A stretch of DNA of 64,000 bases from Zygaena filipendulae. Its lineage: Eukaryota > Arthropoda > Insecta > Lepidoptera > Zygaenidae. The notes under the pieces were generated by a model that saw only the letters and a program-made list of their open reading frames with translations, searched no databases and was not told where the DNA came from. The position numbers were made by a program, and so were the translations under genes. Of the stretch, positions 47,340 through 58,653 are shown in pieces; the first letter of the stretch is position 1, and every line of letters begins with the position of its first letter. The stretch spans positions 4,612,001 to 4,676,000 of the forward strand of contig OU015664.1 in assembly GCA_907165275.2 (NCBI GenBank), read 5' to 3'.

Positions 47340-48600
47340 TGACCCAGTTAAAGAGGCGACTTACGGCTAACTGTGCTAGTTGGTCCCAGTGTCCGTGTGT
47401 TGACGTCTTTATCCTGTTTTTTGAACTTTCCTGGGACGTTTTCAAGGACGATGAAACTAATAGTCTGTTGATCGATGCGTTGTGTTACGTACCTTATTTA
47501 TTTAGTTATTTGATATTGAATGTGATTTCCGTCATCTTCATATCTCACAGCCTAAGATTCTATTTATGAATAGGCAAAAGTATCTGGTGGAAACCAGCTT
47601 TTGATTCAAACGTAAATTTTTAACCATATTATTATATGTCCTTTTTACAATGATCTTAGATCGTACTATTCTGGTTTGTTGCACTATTGGAGGTTGCACA
47701 AATCCTTGCCTTTCATTAAACAGATATTTCCTTTTTACAGGTAATGGTTGCGGTATGACTGACGAGTAGCTACAGGTTTATCAGGTACCTATTGCACATC
47801 GAGAAAGGTACGTATTCTTTCACAGATTAATGTTGATCCACCGAAATGTTCGTTTACAACAAACTAATGACTATAGTGTTAAAAACATATGTATCTGTCC
47901 ATTACTATTCTAATGAAAATAAATATCTCACATCACTTTCTAAAGTGAAGATCTCCAGAGCCTTAGAGCCCCAAATTATAGCTCCGGGTCATTCCGGTCC
48001 TTGCGGGACGGGGAAATTAAGGGCGAAGAAAAGCACCAAAAAACGATGCCAAATATTTCTGTCTTTTTCTTGGGCCAATTTTAACCACATAGGCGTGGGA
48101 AACTGGCGATGCTCTTTTTTGTAGCTTTCAAAGGCGGATGAGTTGTTATTCATATCGAACAGCTCCTGCATACTTTTAGAAGTGGAATTAAAAATTACAA
48201 AATAAAAGTTGTATCACGGAGAGAAATCAATCAGACCGAAGAAGTTTCGGTCGCCCTTCGTTGCCCGAAGAATAGGTTGGCGACACAATATAAGTGACCA
48301 GCAGGCACAGTGGCCGACCCCGCACAGTGTCAATAATGTGCAAACTACGGGAGAGTACTGACCAAATATGGTGCCCAACCGAACTCCGGTAGCAGAAATA
48401 CCGTTGACCAATCTTCGATGAGGAACTTTTCGGTCGCGAACTTAACCGAACAAGCCCCTATTTTTCTCTCAGGGTGGTAAAGTGTGTCGCGGAAATCAAA
48501 GCTGTGCCTACTATGTGCAGCACTGTGATATTGACGTTGTCTCACACTTCACACGGCCGATCACACAGTAATCATATAATTTCATTGTTTTTAACGTTTT
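47340..48600. other. Non-coding stretch
   Basis: The ORFs at 47306-47569, 47846-48124 and 48214-48545 lack family features. The segment 48220-48520 is GC-richer, with paired words (GAAGTTTCGGTCGCCC, GAACTTTTCGGTCGCG) that suggest an unclassified dispersed repeat. Confidence 0.3.
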
Positions 48601-48621
48601 GATTTAGGTTATTTTTATTTA

Positions 48622-48760
48622 ATCTACTTCACAACACATAGATTTACTTGATCCCACACTAAGCTAAGCTTGTGTCGTAGAATCCAAGCAAACGTGGTAT
48701 ATCTCTCTCTCTCCTCTCCTACATATGTCTCTCCTCAGGTGTGGAAGATTCTTTGACCCA
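48622..48760 (-). mobile_element. SINE 3' body fragment
   Basis: CTTCACAACACATAGATTTAC, GATCCCACACTAAGCT and AAGCAAACGTGGTATAT match the SINE at 37996-38094. It is followed by a CT-rich tract instead of (TA)n. The tRNA-like head is absent. Confidence 0.5.
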
Positions 48761-48992
48761 ATAGATGAAACCATAGATGTCACACGTACCCTCGCCGAAT
48801 CTGGCACAGTATTTTCTTTCACCAAATTCGACACTGTTAAATGAAATCTGAAGATCCTTAATGATGGGTTATTGGCATAAAAGGTACGACTATCGTAGGA
48901 TTATTTGTATTAAAATATCAGTTAATAAAAAAATAAAATAATTTTACCACACGGTACGGTACTTACATAAAAATTAAAAACACAATTTTTTA

Positions 48993-49206
48993 AAATTTTT
49001 GTTTGTCTGTTTGTCTGTCTGTTTGTCCCGGTTTATCTCTGAAACAGCTGGACCGATTTTAACAGGACTTTCAGTGGCAGATAGCTGATCTTCTTAGGAT
49101 TAACTTAGGCTACTTTTATTTTAGTGAAAATAGTTTAGTCGAAATTGTCGAAATTCCGAACATGCACATGCACATGGCATAGCAACTTCGGGGCACAGCT
49201 AGTCTC
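48993..49206 (+). mobile_element. Lep1-like Helitron, diverged
   Basis: The order is GTTTGTCTGTTTGTCTGTC, TCTCTGAAACAGCTGGACCGA and an end GGGGCACAGCTAGT. The middle is altered by small insertions. Confidence 0.5.
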
Positions 49207-49209
49207 CAA

Positions 49210-49930
49210 TAAAGAGCTGTTGCTATCAAAATCAATTGTGACACTGAACCTTTTTTATTGTTCCCCACAGAGTCTGCCGTACGGATATTTGGGCGCTATA
49301 AATGTGAGTTTATTTTTAACAACATAAATTCTTAGATTAATGAAATTTAAACAAATATTGTTTAATTATATTAATTAGTGTCTTAATAATTGTTGAATTA
49401 TAAAATTATTTTAATTAGTGTCTATACTCTATGGTTAGGCAATAAGCTTTAAATTTCAGCTAAATTAAGTTTATTTTATATTTTATTAATCCGAGATACA
49501 TTTTATGGTTTAAGTTTTGGTGAAAATAAAATTTAATTGCCTAAGTTATAAGAAAAAAATATACAAGTGTACATCTCTACAAAAAAGTCAATAAATTATT
49601 TGATTCGTTTAAATTGCTTTTTATTTCACAAAAACTTCCAAGAGTCTAAGGCAAGGCATAAGAATTTTGATCTCATCAGTTTGGTTTCGTAGCTACCTAT
49701 TATTATGATTAGGTAGTTTTTTATGTTCTGTAAGCGCTTCGACCATCATCGAAACTAGGTTTCCGTAACTAGTTTCGAACACGGATTTTTATTAATTGAT
49801 GTACTACGAAACAGCCCCGGCTATGTGTCTAGATAATAAAAAAAACGCCTGAATATCACCCAAAGCGTCACCTGATCCAAATGAATTTTGTAACACATAC
49901 GTAAGAAACATAACTTGATTATTATAATGA
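49210..49930. other. Non-coding stretch
   Basis: AT-rich. A pair of inverted words (CATCGAAACTAGGTTTCC, AACTAGTTTCGAACACGG) lies near 49745-49785. No gene. Confidence 0.3.
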
Positions 49931-50015
49931 TGTTTACCTACTCTGAAGCAGGATTCGAACCCGCGATATCTGGCGTAGCAGGTTCACTAACCCGCAGACC
50001 AAAAATGCTGTAATA
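49930..50015 (-). mobile_element. tRNA-like SINE head fragment
   Basis: GGATTCGAACC (49951-49961) is a box B on the minus strand, and GGTTCACTAACCCGCAGACC continues the tRNA-like head. No acceptor stem pairing or complete cloverleaf, so it is a SINE relic, not a tRNA gene. Confidence 0.45.
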
Positions 50016-50561
50016 AGATACATGATCATCATGCGTTATAAATATTTGATCAAAACAACAAATTTTAATTCCGGTAAAAGGAAGAGGATTCGTGAATGTT
50101 TACTTTCGCTTGTTTCCTTGAAAAACTGACCCAATGAAAGGAGTATGCAACAAACACTGCGCTTGAGAGATCAGCGACCTGAATGAGTCACACAATTCAC
50201 TTTCTTATTCCGTAAATTCCACCTGGCCAGAGCGTTGTCATCAAATACGATTTAGGCAGATTAACTACTTTGATAATAAAACTTTCAATACGGCTAACTT
50301 TATTACTTAACCGTTCAAGAGAACGAACGTTTTGAATCCATCGGACATTGCAGGACAAGAGAACTTGAAAAAATATAACAGTTGAAACCTAGTGGATTAC
50401 AAACACTTATACTATTATTGAAATCTTGATTATCTCCATTTAGCTCTATTTCTTATTAAGTTTAATACTTATTTATGTAAAAAATAAATTGACGTAAATA
50501 TTTTGTGTATCTATGCTAATACTACAGTATTGGGTAGTAGTATCTTGTAAATGAAATATAG

Positions 50562-50767
50562 ATGACTATTTGTGCCCCGCGGTTTTACCCGCGTTAATTT
50601 CGGAGTTCCCGCGGGAATTCCGGGATAAAAAGTACCCTATGTGTTAATCTGATGTATAAGCTATATTATTGTAAAGTTTCATTTAAATCCATTCAGTAGT
50701 TTTGCGTGAAAGAGTAACACATCCATACATTCTTACAAACTTTCGCGTTTATAATATTAGTAGGATT
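50562..50767 (-). mobile_element. Lep1-like Helitron
   Basis: Minus-strand copy with GTGCCCCGCGGTTTTACCCGCG, GTTCCCGCGGGAATTCCGGGA and TTCGCGTTTATAATATTAGT. It is full length except for a degraded CTAG end. The short ORF at 50693-51100 overlaps it and is not a gene. Confidence 0.6.
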
Positions 50768-51320
50768 GTAATCCGCAAAATTAGGGAGACTAGAATACAA
50801 ATTAGCAGGATGCAGTAATATTTTTATTATTATGGTTGAACCGCGCGATGTCAATGAACTGTACTCGCTTGAACTCGCGTCTCTAGCCTCAATAAAAATG
50901 TGTCTAGTGTTTAGAAAGTGGCCTTGAAGTAGGTAAGAAAGATTACTATAATAGTTAAACAATGGAGCCATTTCGTAAATTCGCAAGATGACTTGGGTTT
51001 CGCATGGGTATGTAACTAACAATACATACTCGCCCACAATACATCGATTATAAATGTCACGAGAGATGCCCAGTCCAAATGGTACGATGTCCGGACACAT
51101 CGCATAAGTTGTCTGGTATATAGCTATACAAAATTGGGAACTTATGGGTTACCTATGCCTACCCTGTTTTTACGATTGTTATTACTTTGTATTATTAAAA
51201 ACAGGAAAAACTTACAAAGTATTATGCAAAATTAATATGAATCCGTTTGTATTAATAACGGTGTCGCGATTGTTTTCATTCCTTACATAATTGAGATGGA
51301 GCTCGACAGTAAAAAAAACA

Positions 51321-51495
51321 ATCCTTACTAATATTATAAACGCGAAAGTTTGTTTGTATGTAACGCTTTCACGGCTAAACGGCTCAACCGATCACCACGA
51401 AATTTTGCATGCACGTTGTCGGGGGTACAGAGAAGAATATAAGCTACTTTTTATCCCGAAATTGTCACGGGAACTCTGAAATTAACGCGTAAGAA
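51321..51495 (+). mobile_element. Lep1-like Helitron, 3' truncated
   Basis: CCTTACTAATATTATAAACG, AACGGCTCAACCGATCACC and TACTTTTTATCCCGAAATTG are followed by GAAATTAACGCG and then unrelated DNA. Confidence 0.55.
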
Positions 51496-51568
51496 CCTAC
51501 AATAAATTTTGTATACTACCTACACCAGCGACCATACAGCCCAACCTACACGTACCGTACGTATCTGA

Positions 51569-51613
<45 letters not shown>
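51569..51613. repeat. Poly(A) run of about 44 bases
   Basis: An uninterrupted A tract that may be the tail of a retroposed element. It creates the Phe run in a spurious minus-strand ORF. Downstream, 51700-51840 is rich in GCTGCTG/CCGCTG triplets. Confidence 0.6.
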
Positions 51614-51614
<1 letters not shown>

Positions 51615-51689
51615 GTATGTACGTACCTACAGAAAAAAATAATATTAAGTAGATTATTAACAAAAAAAAAATGCACAACGTAATTAAAA

Positions 51690-51845
51690 TAATGCCGCCT
51701 CAGACACGGCTGCCGCCGCGATGCTGCTACCGCTGTCTCTGCTGCCGCCCTAGCTGGTGCCGCTGTAGGTATCGCTGATGTCGCTGTTGTCATTCAATCT
51801 GGTGCTGCTGTATTGCTGATGCTGCTGTATCACCGCTGCTGCTGT
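51690..51845. repeat. GCTG/CCGCTG trinucleotide-rich tract
   Basis: Impure (CTG)n-like repeats (TGCTGCTGTATTGCTGATGC and similar) give Ala-rich frames on one strand. It looks like a microsatellite remnant. No gene is supported. Confidence 0.5.
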
Positions 51846-52129
51846 GTTGTTTTGTTATTGTTTCGTCGCTAGTGAGATTTCTTGATGTGTTTTCTTGTTT
51901 TATTATTGGCTTTTATGTATGTTTGGTAATCCATGAGTATGGTTTAAATCCACGTTGGGCGCAATGTGGAGGAGTTCAATTTTTGAAATACAACTTTTAA
52001 ATCAATATCAGAGTTCTGTCAAAAGTAAACATCGATTTTTGAATATATGTATAAAGAACAGATTTAAAAAATAAAAATTAGGTATTAGAAATGAGGCGGG
52101 ATATCATAACGAGTGGCATATAGCCGCCT

Positions 52130-52201
52130 CGTTACATACTCTCATCTCGGAATACCCGCGATCTCCAAAACTAACGCGGGAGCCGCGGGGAACAGCTAGT
52201 A
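52130..52201 (+). mobile_element. Lep1-like 3' end
   Basis: CTCATCTCGGAATACCCGCG, AACGCGGGAGCCGCGGGG and the end CAGCTAGT are the Lep1 3' terminus. The body is missing or replaced. Confidence 0.45.
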
Positions 52202-52209
52202 TTAATATA

Positions 52210-52960
52210 ATTTGAAACAAACTGTAAGTCCAGTACATCATAATTGTCAATTTGCATCTCACCGAGGGTAACTGTAAAGATGGAATGCGAACTCACGGCA
52301 CCTACTCCGTTTTAACTAAATTGTCGAAGATACAGTTGACTGAAGCGTGTTTTGAACTAAATTCATTTTTATGGGTATCTGTAAACTGCAACTGATAACA
52401 GCTCATGAATAAAATACCTCAAAACATCTTATAGAAAAGTCTGTTGTTTCATTGCAACTTAGTGTAATACCTCCTTAATACTCTATTCCCGTGCACCCCT
52501 TTTACAATGCTCGAATAAGCCGTGACTTGCAGTAAAGAATATGTAGATAATATTATGCTTTTTGAGAAAATTGCAAAGATTTAAGCGAGTATATTTTTAC
52601 ATATAAGAACACAATATTATCATAACCGGAACTTTGTAACTGGGACGTTGTTATTTGACCTCAAAGCGGTTTCTATATTAACCGCAGGGGGCGATAATTT
52701 TAACTTGGGTACTCGGTATTTCATTTAACACAGCTAAATACGTTCTCGATAGTGCTTTCTTTGAAAGTAGGTAACATTTGGGTAACGAACGATTTATTCA
52801 TTGAAACGTTGTCATTTAACTGACAAATATATTGTTAATTAATGTCTGACATCAAACATTCAGAGTTATATAACGCGTCAATAGTTTCTTACTATAATGG
52901 TATCGCTATGTGTTAAACATTCAAACGTACATGTGCTTTTGGAAATAAATTTCATAATTT
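52210..52960. other. Non-coding stretch
   Basis: No gene or clear element recognised. Confidence 0.3.
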
Positions 52961-52964
52961 TGGG

Positions 52965-53060
52965 CAATTTATGTCATAGGGCACGCCTGATGGCAACTGA
53001 TTACCGCCGCTTATTGACATGGAATTGGCTTATTGGATTGGAATGGGGATGGGAATGGCA
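52965..53060 (-). mobile_element. SINE fragment related to 17455-17813
   Basis: GGCACGCCTGATGGCAACTGATTACCGCCGC and GGAATGGGGATGGGAATGGCA (shared blocks of at most 13-17 bases) match the A-tail side of the intronic SINE. Its tRNA head is absent. Confidence 0.5.
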
Positions 53061-53099
53061 ATATTTTCGTTACAAAAATTTAAAGCAAATGTAAGCTAT

Positions 53100-53730
53100 T
53101 TACAGCAAGAAGAAATAAAAAAAAAATACCTAGGTTCTGCAATTTCTAAATATGATAATATAATAAAATTATTGCTCCAGTAATTTCTCCGGCAACTGTG
53201 CTTGAAGAACTTCTCTTTTGAGAGTGCATTTACGTATACAGCAAGCTTGGTAGGTACACGTACGACTTACTGTGAAAGGACCGTCGCTTAGTTTCGTCAA
53301 CAAAAACTTACTATTATGAAATAATATGAATTAATCTAAATATTAAAGAATAGTCGACGGAGAGAAAGTTACAGTTTCGTTTTTTATATAAAATCATCGT
53401 CAAATTGCATTCGTTTTCGCATTTAAGAAAATAGTAGTTAGTTGTACGAAATGTGGACAAATTTCTTTAAGAATAAAGATACAGTTATACCTACCTATGT
53501 GTGAAGATATCGCATGTAAATTATATAAATTTTGTGTGTAAACAAAATAACATCGAATATCGGTAAAACGCCGGCCAGTAGGGCAGCGGGTCAGTCAAGC
53601 CCGTAGCTGGACTTTGTAACACAAAATTTTAAGTCCTGCGACGTCAAGTATGTACATTATGTTAAAGGACAACATTACGGCTGTAGTAGGAGTAAATCCC
53701 TCTTTTTCTGTTTAATAAAAGCCATACTAG
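53100..53730. other. Non-coding stretch
   Basis: No gene or clear element recognised. GCCGGCCAGTAGGGCAGCGG near 53571 is GC-rich but isolated. Confidence 0.3.
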
Positions 53731-53739
53731 ATGTGAAAT

Positions 53740-53980
53740 CTACTAGCTGTGCCCCGTGCATCAGGAACCTTTGCGGACGCAGGCAAAAACCCGCCAAAGT
53801 TTCATCACAAACGGACCAATGGTTTCGAAACGCATAGAGGACAGACATACAAACATTCATTTTTTTATTTATAAAGAAGAAGAGCAAGCTTTCGTTCTCA
53901 TTACTGGCTACTCCCAATGACATCAATGCGGGCCTTCTAGGCCAAATTTTATTTCGATTTGGCCTAGAAGGATGTATCAC
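53740..53980 (-). mobile_element. Lep1-like remnant plus short palindrome
   Basis: TACTAGCTGTGCCCCGTGC opens a minus-strand Lep1-like copy that breaks up by about 53870. A 15-bp perfect inverted repeat (CCTTCTAGGCCAAAT at 53933-53947 and its complement at 53957-53971) follows. Confidence 0.4.
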
Positions 53981-53989
53981 ATGCCAATC

Positions 53990-55010
53990 GCATTTGCTCT
54001 ATTTTATCTACTACTATAGCTGTTGCTCAAGACTACTTTTCAACGCACTCACTACACATTTCCAAACACTAAAATAGAGTGTTCGGAAGTGCCCGGGCGC
54101 ATTGGCCGCCCATAGTAGATAGGTACCTACTTTCGCATTTAAATATCCTTTTTCCGTGAACCGTTTGCAATAAATCCTTATTATTTAACTATTACCTACT
54201 CTAGTAGTTAGTGCTTTTTTCGTGAATCGCGTACTCTCGTACAGACTATATTATAATATACAAAACATGAAATTCCTAAAATCACTTTGTTAATGATTCC
54301 TTCGATTTTGACATCAATCGATCATCATCAACTGACATGCGTTCAGTGTTTGACAAAAGCATTCTCCAAGGATCTCCACGACGACCGATCCCGCGCTACC
54401 CTCATGCATCCGCTATTACCGGCCTCGCTTACCGCGATATACTACTCTCTACATTCATAAAGAAAATATTTAAATAATTGAAACTCTTACTATAATCATA
54501 ATACATATATAAGGTCTATTTGCAATAATTGTCATTATATTTAAACTAAAAAAACTTCCACAAAATTTACAATGCCGCTTCTAAAACCCTGAATCTTATT
54601 GCTTAAACACTTCTAATCAGTAGAAAACAAATTACATAGGTTTTTTTCTTATGTTAAGAAAGCACTTTCTTTTCTGTTTAAACTTAAAAAAAATATAGAC
54701 ATGATTATGAATGATGACTGTAAGCAAGGTTATGTTTTCACACGAACTCAAATGATAATTGTATAGATGCAAAAACTGCACTAATGCTTTTTTACGTTAC
54801 TTATTTTGTACTTATGTTTTAAAAGAGATACCAATAGGTAGGTACTTTATAATATTATATGAATCAAATAAGCAGTGTCTCTATGGTAGAAAGTGAAGAC
54901 TGATCCCAATGTGAACCAGAACGGAGCGATTGCTGCGAAACAACCATGTGCCACAATTAAGTTTATTGTACTTTGCACTTAGTTGTATGTTTTGACTTAG
55001 ATACCTACAT
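53990..55010. other. Non-coding stretch
   Basis: No gene or intact element recognised. Confidence 0.3.
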
Positions 55011-55019
55011 ACCTACATA

Positions 55020-55570
55020 GAAACCGGCCAAGGGTTCCATACTAAATATTTTTAACCGCATAATAAAGTTGGTTTTCAAAGAAAATTATAGAATTTCAAA
55101 GAATAATATCGAGTTATCAATATGTTGATATTTGTTGGTAAAATATACGTTTTATGTTCATAGGTCAACGGGAAGATGGAAAATATTTCTGTACAAAATT
55201 TTGTAAAAAAAAAACGGACTTTTGCGGCTTCTCATGCCTTTGTTTCCTGATGTTTTTAAAAACAAAAAATACAGCTTTTATCTACCTACTCAATGACCTC
55301 TATTTAAGGACACCCCCAGCGATTCAGTGGATACACAAAAAAAATTCGCGCCCCCCCTTTAGCTGTTTGGGAACTCCCCTTAAAAATCCCTAAAAATATT
55401 TTTTGACAATTTGTATAGCTTTGGGTCGTCAATATACGTATTCTGTACAAATTTGAAGACGGTAGCTTCTACGGTTCGGCTGTAAAACCCGTGTGACGAC
55501 AGACAGGTGGATACGTGAGTGACAGCAATAGAGCTCCGTTTGGACCCTTCTGGTACGTAACCCTAAACAG
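55020..55570 (-). repeat. Dispersed repeat related to the one at 16870-17400
   Basis: AAACCGGCCAAGGGTTCCAT near the left and GACAGACAGGTGGATACGTG with CCCTTCTGGTACGTAACCC near the right are the ends of a common lepidopteran repeat in minus orientation. The ORF at 55154-55393 lies inside it and is not a gene. Confidence 0.45.
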
Positions 55571-55781
55571 GCATCTCTTTCTTCCTGAGTCTTTTGGTGA
55601 TCCTATAGTTTCATTATTTATTATGGTATGGTATGGTAATCTTCATCTATAATATAGAAAGATAAAACGATAATCGTAGGTATATTTATGTGAATGTCAA
55701 GAATCCCTATTTACAGCCTACAGGTTATAACCAAAATGGAAGTGAAAAGTTAATACTTACATGGAAATGTATAATACATAC

Positions 55782-56087
55782 TAGCTGTCCCCCGCGATTT
55801 CATCCGCGGTAATTTCGAAGTTCCCACGGGAATTCCGGGAAAAAAGTTGTTACCTACTCTACGGCCTTCTTTGTACCCCTGCACTGACAGTAGTTTACAG
55901 TGATTAGCTGTTCCCCGCATTAATTCCGAAGTTCCCGCGGGAATTCCGGGATGAAAACTATCCTATCTTTTAAGTTGGGCCAAATACAACATAGTGACGA
56001 AATTTCATTACGATCGATTCAGTAGTTTCGGAGTCCATCGCGGATAAACAATGTGACACGTGATTTATATATATTAAGATTAAGATA
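55782..56087 (-). mobile_element. Two adjoining Lep1-like copies
   Basis: The first copy (TACTAGCTGTCCCCCGCG, GTTCCCACGGGAATTCCGGG) runs to about 55895. A second (TTAGCTGTTCCCCGCATT, GTTCCCGCGGGAATTCCGGG, ATCGATTCAGTAGTTTC) runs to 56087. They are head to tail in the same orientation, the first cut short by the second. Confidence 0.55.
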
Positions 56088-56099
56088 AGGAAATTGACT

Positions 56100-57290
56100 T
56101 CGGGGAAACCTTAGCATAAATAATACATATATATATTATACTATGTTTATTGTTATCTAATATACGTTTATATAAATAATGGTTTGACAGACACAGACCA
56201 GTTGTGCGGAAATAATTCCGAAATATCTTGTAGAATTAAATGTAGAGTTATTCATACATTTGTTGTAAAACTTTACGCAGAATATTGTTCGAGAAAGTGA
56301 ATGCGGTTCGTTGGCCCCTAAATTTCTAGAATGTTTGAGACTTTAATTTTATGTCCTTTTTGCCTAGTAAGCCAACCGAAAAATAACTTCTAAATATGAA
56401 CGGAAATCACGTTTTTAGTTTTCATAAAGAAAAGACATCAACGCGAACCACAAACATTCGTCTTTATGTATACATATTTTTTACATCGTAGTATGGTTTT
56501 GTCAATTCTTTATACTCTTTATAATTTTTTTTACGCTGGTGTTAGTAGTTATGAGTAACGATCACTATACGACATTTAATTTTAATTATACTCGTTTAAG
56601 AAGTTTTTGTATTTCAAATTAACATATAGGTATATCAGCAACACATTTAAGTTAACAAAATGTTCACCTTCCAATTAGCATAACATGTTAATAGAGAAGA
56701 ACTCGCACACCTATAGGGTTAGTCGAGAAGGGAGTACCAAGCCGAGTCTTTCTAAAATCTGTAAATCGTCATTGCAATAAACTGGCTACTTTGTTTTAGA
56801 AGAGACTATTATATTATGTAGTTTGATTCCTCACAATTACTTAAAATGAAATTGCAGGCACACACGCCTTTTTTAAATCCTTGAAAAAATATTCCTCTAA
56901 AATCTATTTACTTTTGAGCAAAAAAAATTAAGCCAAGTCATTCGTATAATGGACACTTCGATATCAAATAACAATTCGCTTTGTTACCCCCTTCCCGACT
57001 ACCCTTGTATAGATGCCCATTTGTCGTTTCATAATGATTGATAGTTATGCAATAATTAGGTAATAATCTATAGTTTAGCTTCGTAGACCTGCGCGGAGGC
57101 GGGGGGTGGGAGGCAGTGAGAGGTGTTGCGCAAGTCGAGTTTGCGCGAAGAAAGTATTGCAGTGGATATATCGGAGGAAAGCTCATGTGAACGAACCGCA
57201 CGCCACTGAGACGTGTCAGTGTGAGCACAAACCTAGCTGGGACAGACTATACAGTAGGTAGTCAGTGCTGGTAACTCCAGCTCTACGTTG
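56100..57290. other. Non-coding stretch
   Basis: AT-rich. The minus-strand ORF at 56938-57228 is isolated. A GC-rich patch (GCGGAGGCGGGGGGTGGGAGG near 57091) could hold four G-runs. No gene call. Confidence 0.3.
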
Positions 57291-57301
57291 ACACATGTAA
57301 T

Positions 57302-57513
57302 CTATACTAATATTATGAAGAGATTTGATTTTTAATTTATTTGCTTGTTACGATTTAACTCAAAAACGAATGGACCGATTTCAAAAATTCTTTCACCATC
57401 AGGATGCTACATTATCCTTGAGTAACATAGTCTATATCATAACCCGAAATTCCCGTGGCAACTAAACATTACCGCGGGTGAAACCGCGGGGAACAACTAC
57501 GAGTAGTTTTCAT
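57302..57513 (+). mobile_element. Lep1-like Helitron, diverged
   Basis: CTATACTAATATTATGAAGAG, AACGAATGGACCGATTTC and GCGGGTGAAACCGCGGGG are in order. The terminal CAGCTAGT has become CAACTACGAGT. Confidence 0.55.
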
Positions 57514-58023
57514 ATATATAAAAGAACAATGGACGAGAACATAATACATATTATAGTAGTAATATAGTTTTACGGTAAAGTAGTAGATTGGTAAGTTTGG
57601 CTCAAAGTTCGGTACTTTTAGTACCTTAGCAATTAATTATATATATTTATATAAAGTTTGTACTTACCCAGTAGAAAAAATAATCACTTGATTATATCGA
57701 TTTTCTTCACATTGTGATTCAATGAATGCCCAGCCAACAAGTCTGGATACCTACTTGCCCGTTCTCATCGCATATTATTATTGCGTTTTGAAAAGAGCAT
57801 AATTTAATATTATTATAGAGATAAGTTAACAGACGTGATTGACAACTCCTGATTACGATTAGATTCCTCACTTCAGGGTTTATTGGAGTTCTAATTATTG
57901 TTTATTAGATTTTAGATTGCTTTAATCACACAAGTTATTTGTTAGCACTATTTAATAACAGTTAATATTAATTAACTAGATAATTGAAAATGACAGAATA
58001 TTCACTAATAATAATAATGTATA

Positions 58024-58405
58024 CGGCTGCCCTACGGTAAAACAAAGTAATTGGAGCGGAATAAATTTTACAGGAGGAGCAAAAAACCGAAATAACTTTA
58101 TTTAAAACACACCTTCCATAGTTAAACGATTTTCTTAATTTGAATTTCTCTAAGACTAAAGCCTTTTTGACGGTTGTTGCAACAGAATAAATTTAACAGG
58201 AGGAGTTAAAAAACCGGAAATCGCTTTATTTAAAACAAATCTTCCATAGTTGAATGATTTTCTTAATTTTAATTTCTCTAAGACTAAAGCCTTTTTGATG
58301 ATTGTGAGTAAATAGGAACGTCCGTTATGCGTGAAAAGAGCCAGAAATACAAAAAAACTCGTTATGAAAAAAATGTCAGTTGCTTTGTTTTTCCATAGGG
58401 CAGCC
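58024..58405. mobile_element. TIR element with internal tandem duplication
   Basis: GGCTGCCCTACGGTAAAACAAAG at the left pairs with CTTTGTTTTTCCATAGGGCAGCC at the right. Inside, a unit of about 125 bp (GGAGGAG, CTTTATTTAAAAC, CTCTAAGACTAAAGCC) is present twice in tandem (about 58062-58185 and 58186-58310). Non-autonomous. Confidence 0.65.
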
Positions 58406-58653
58406 GCATAGATGACGCGGAAATGAAAGTGACGGCAGGGATTATTGTATTTTCGTCACTCGTTATTACTTACAAAACTTTACTATTTAGAAGAAAACAA
58501 AACAAAAAACAACTTAAGTTATACCTACTCGTGATACAATGTTACATAATATAATCCAATAAAAATATTTTGTGAAACTTTTCAGTTTATCCAAATCTCT
58601 ATGAATACTTATCGTGCTATTTATAAGTACCTATTTATAATCTACATCTCTAC

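Noticed and set aside
49951..49961. tRNA gene
   Set aside because: It is a tRNA-like SINE head fragment without a full set of stems.
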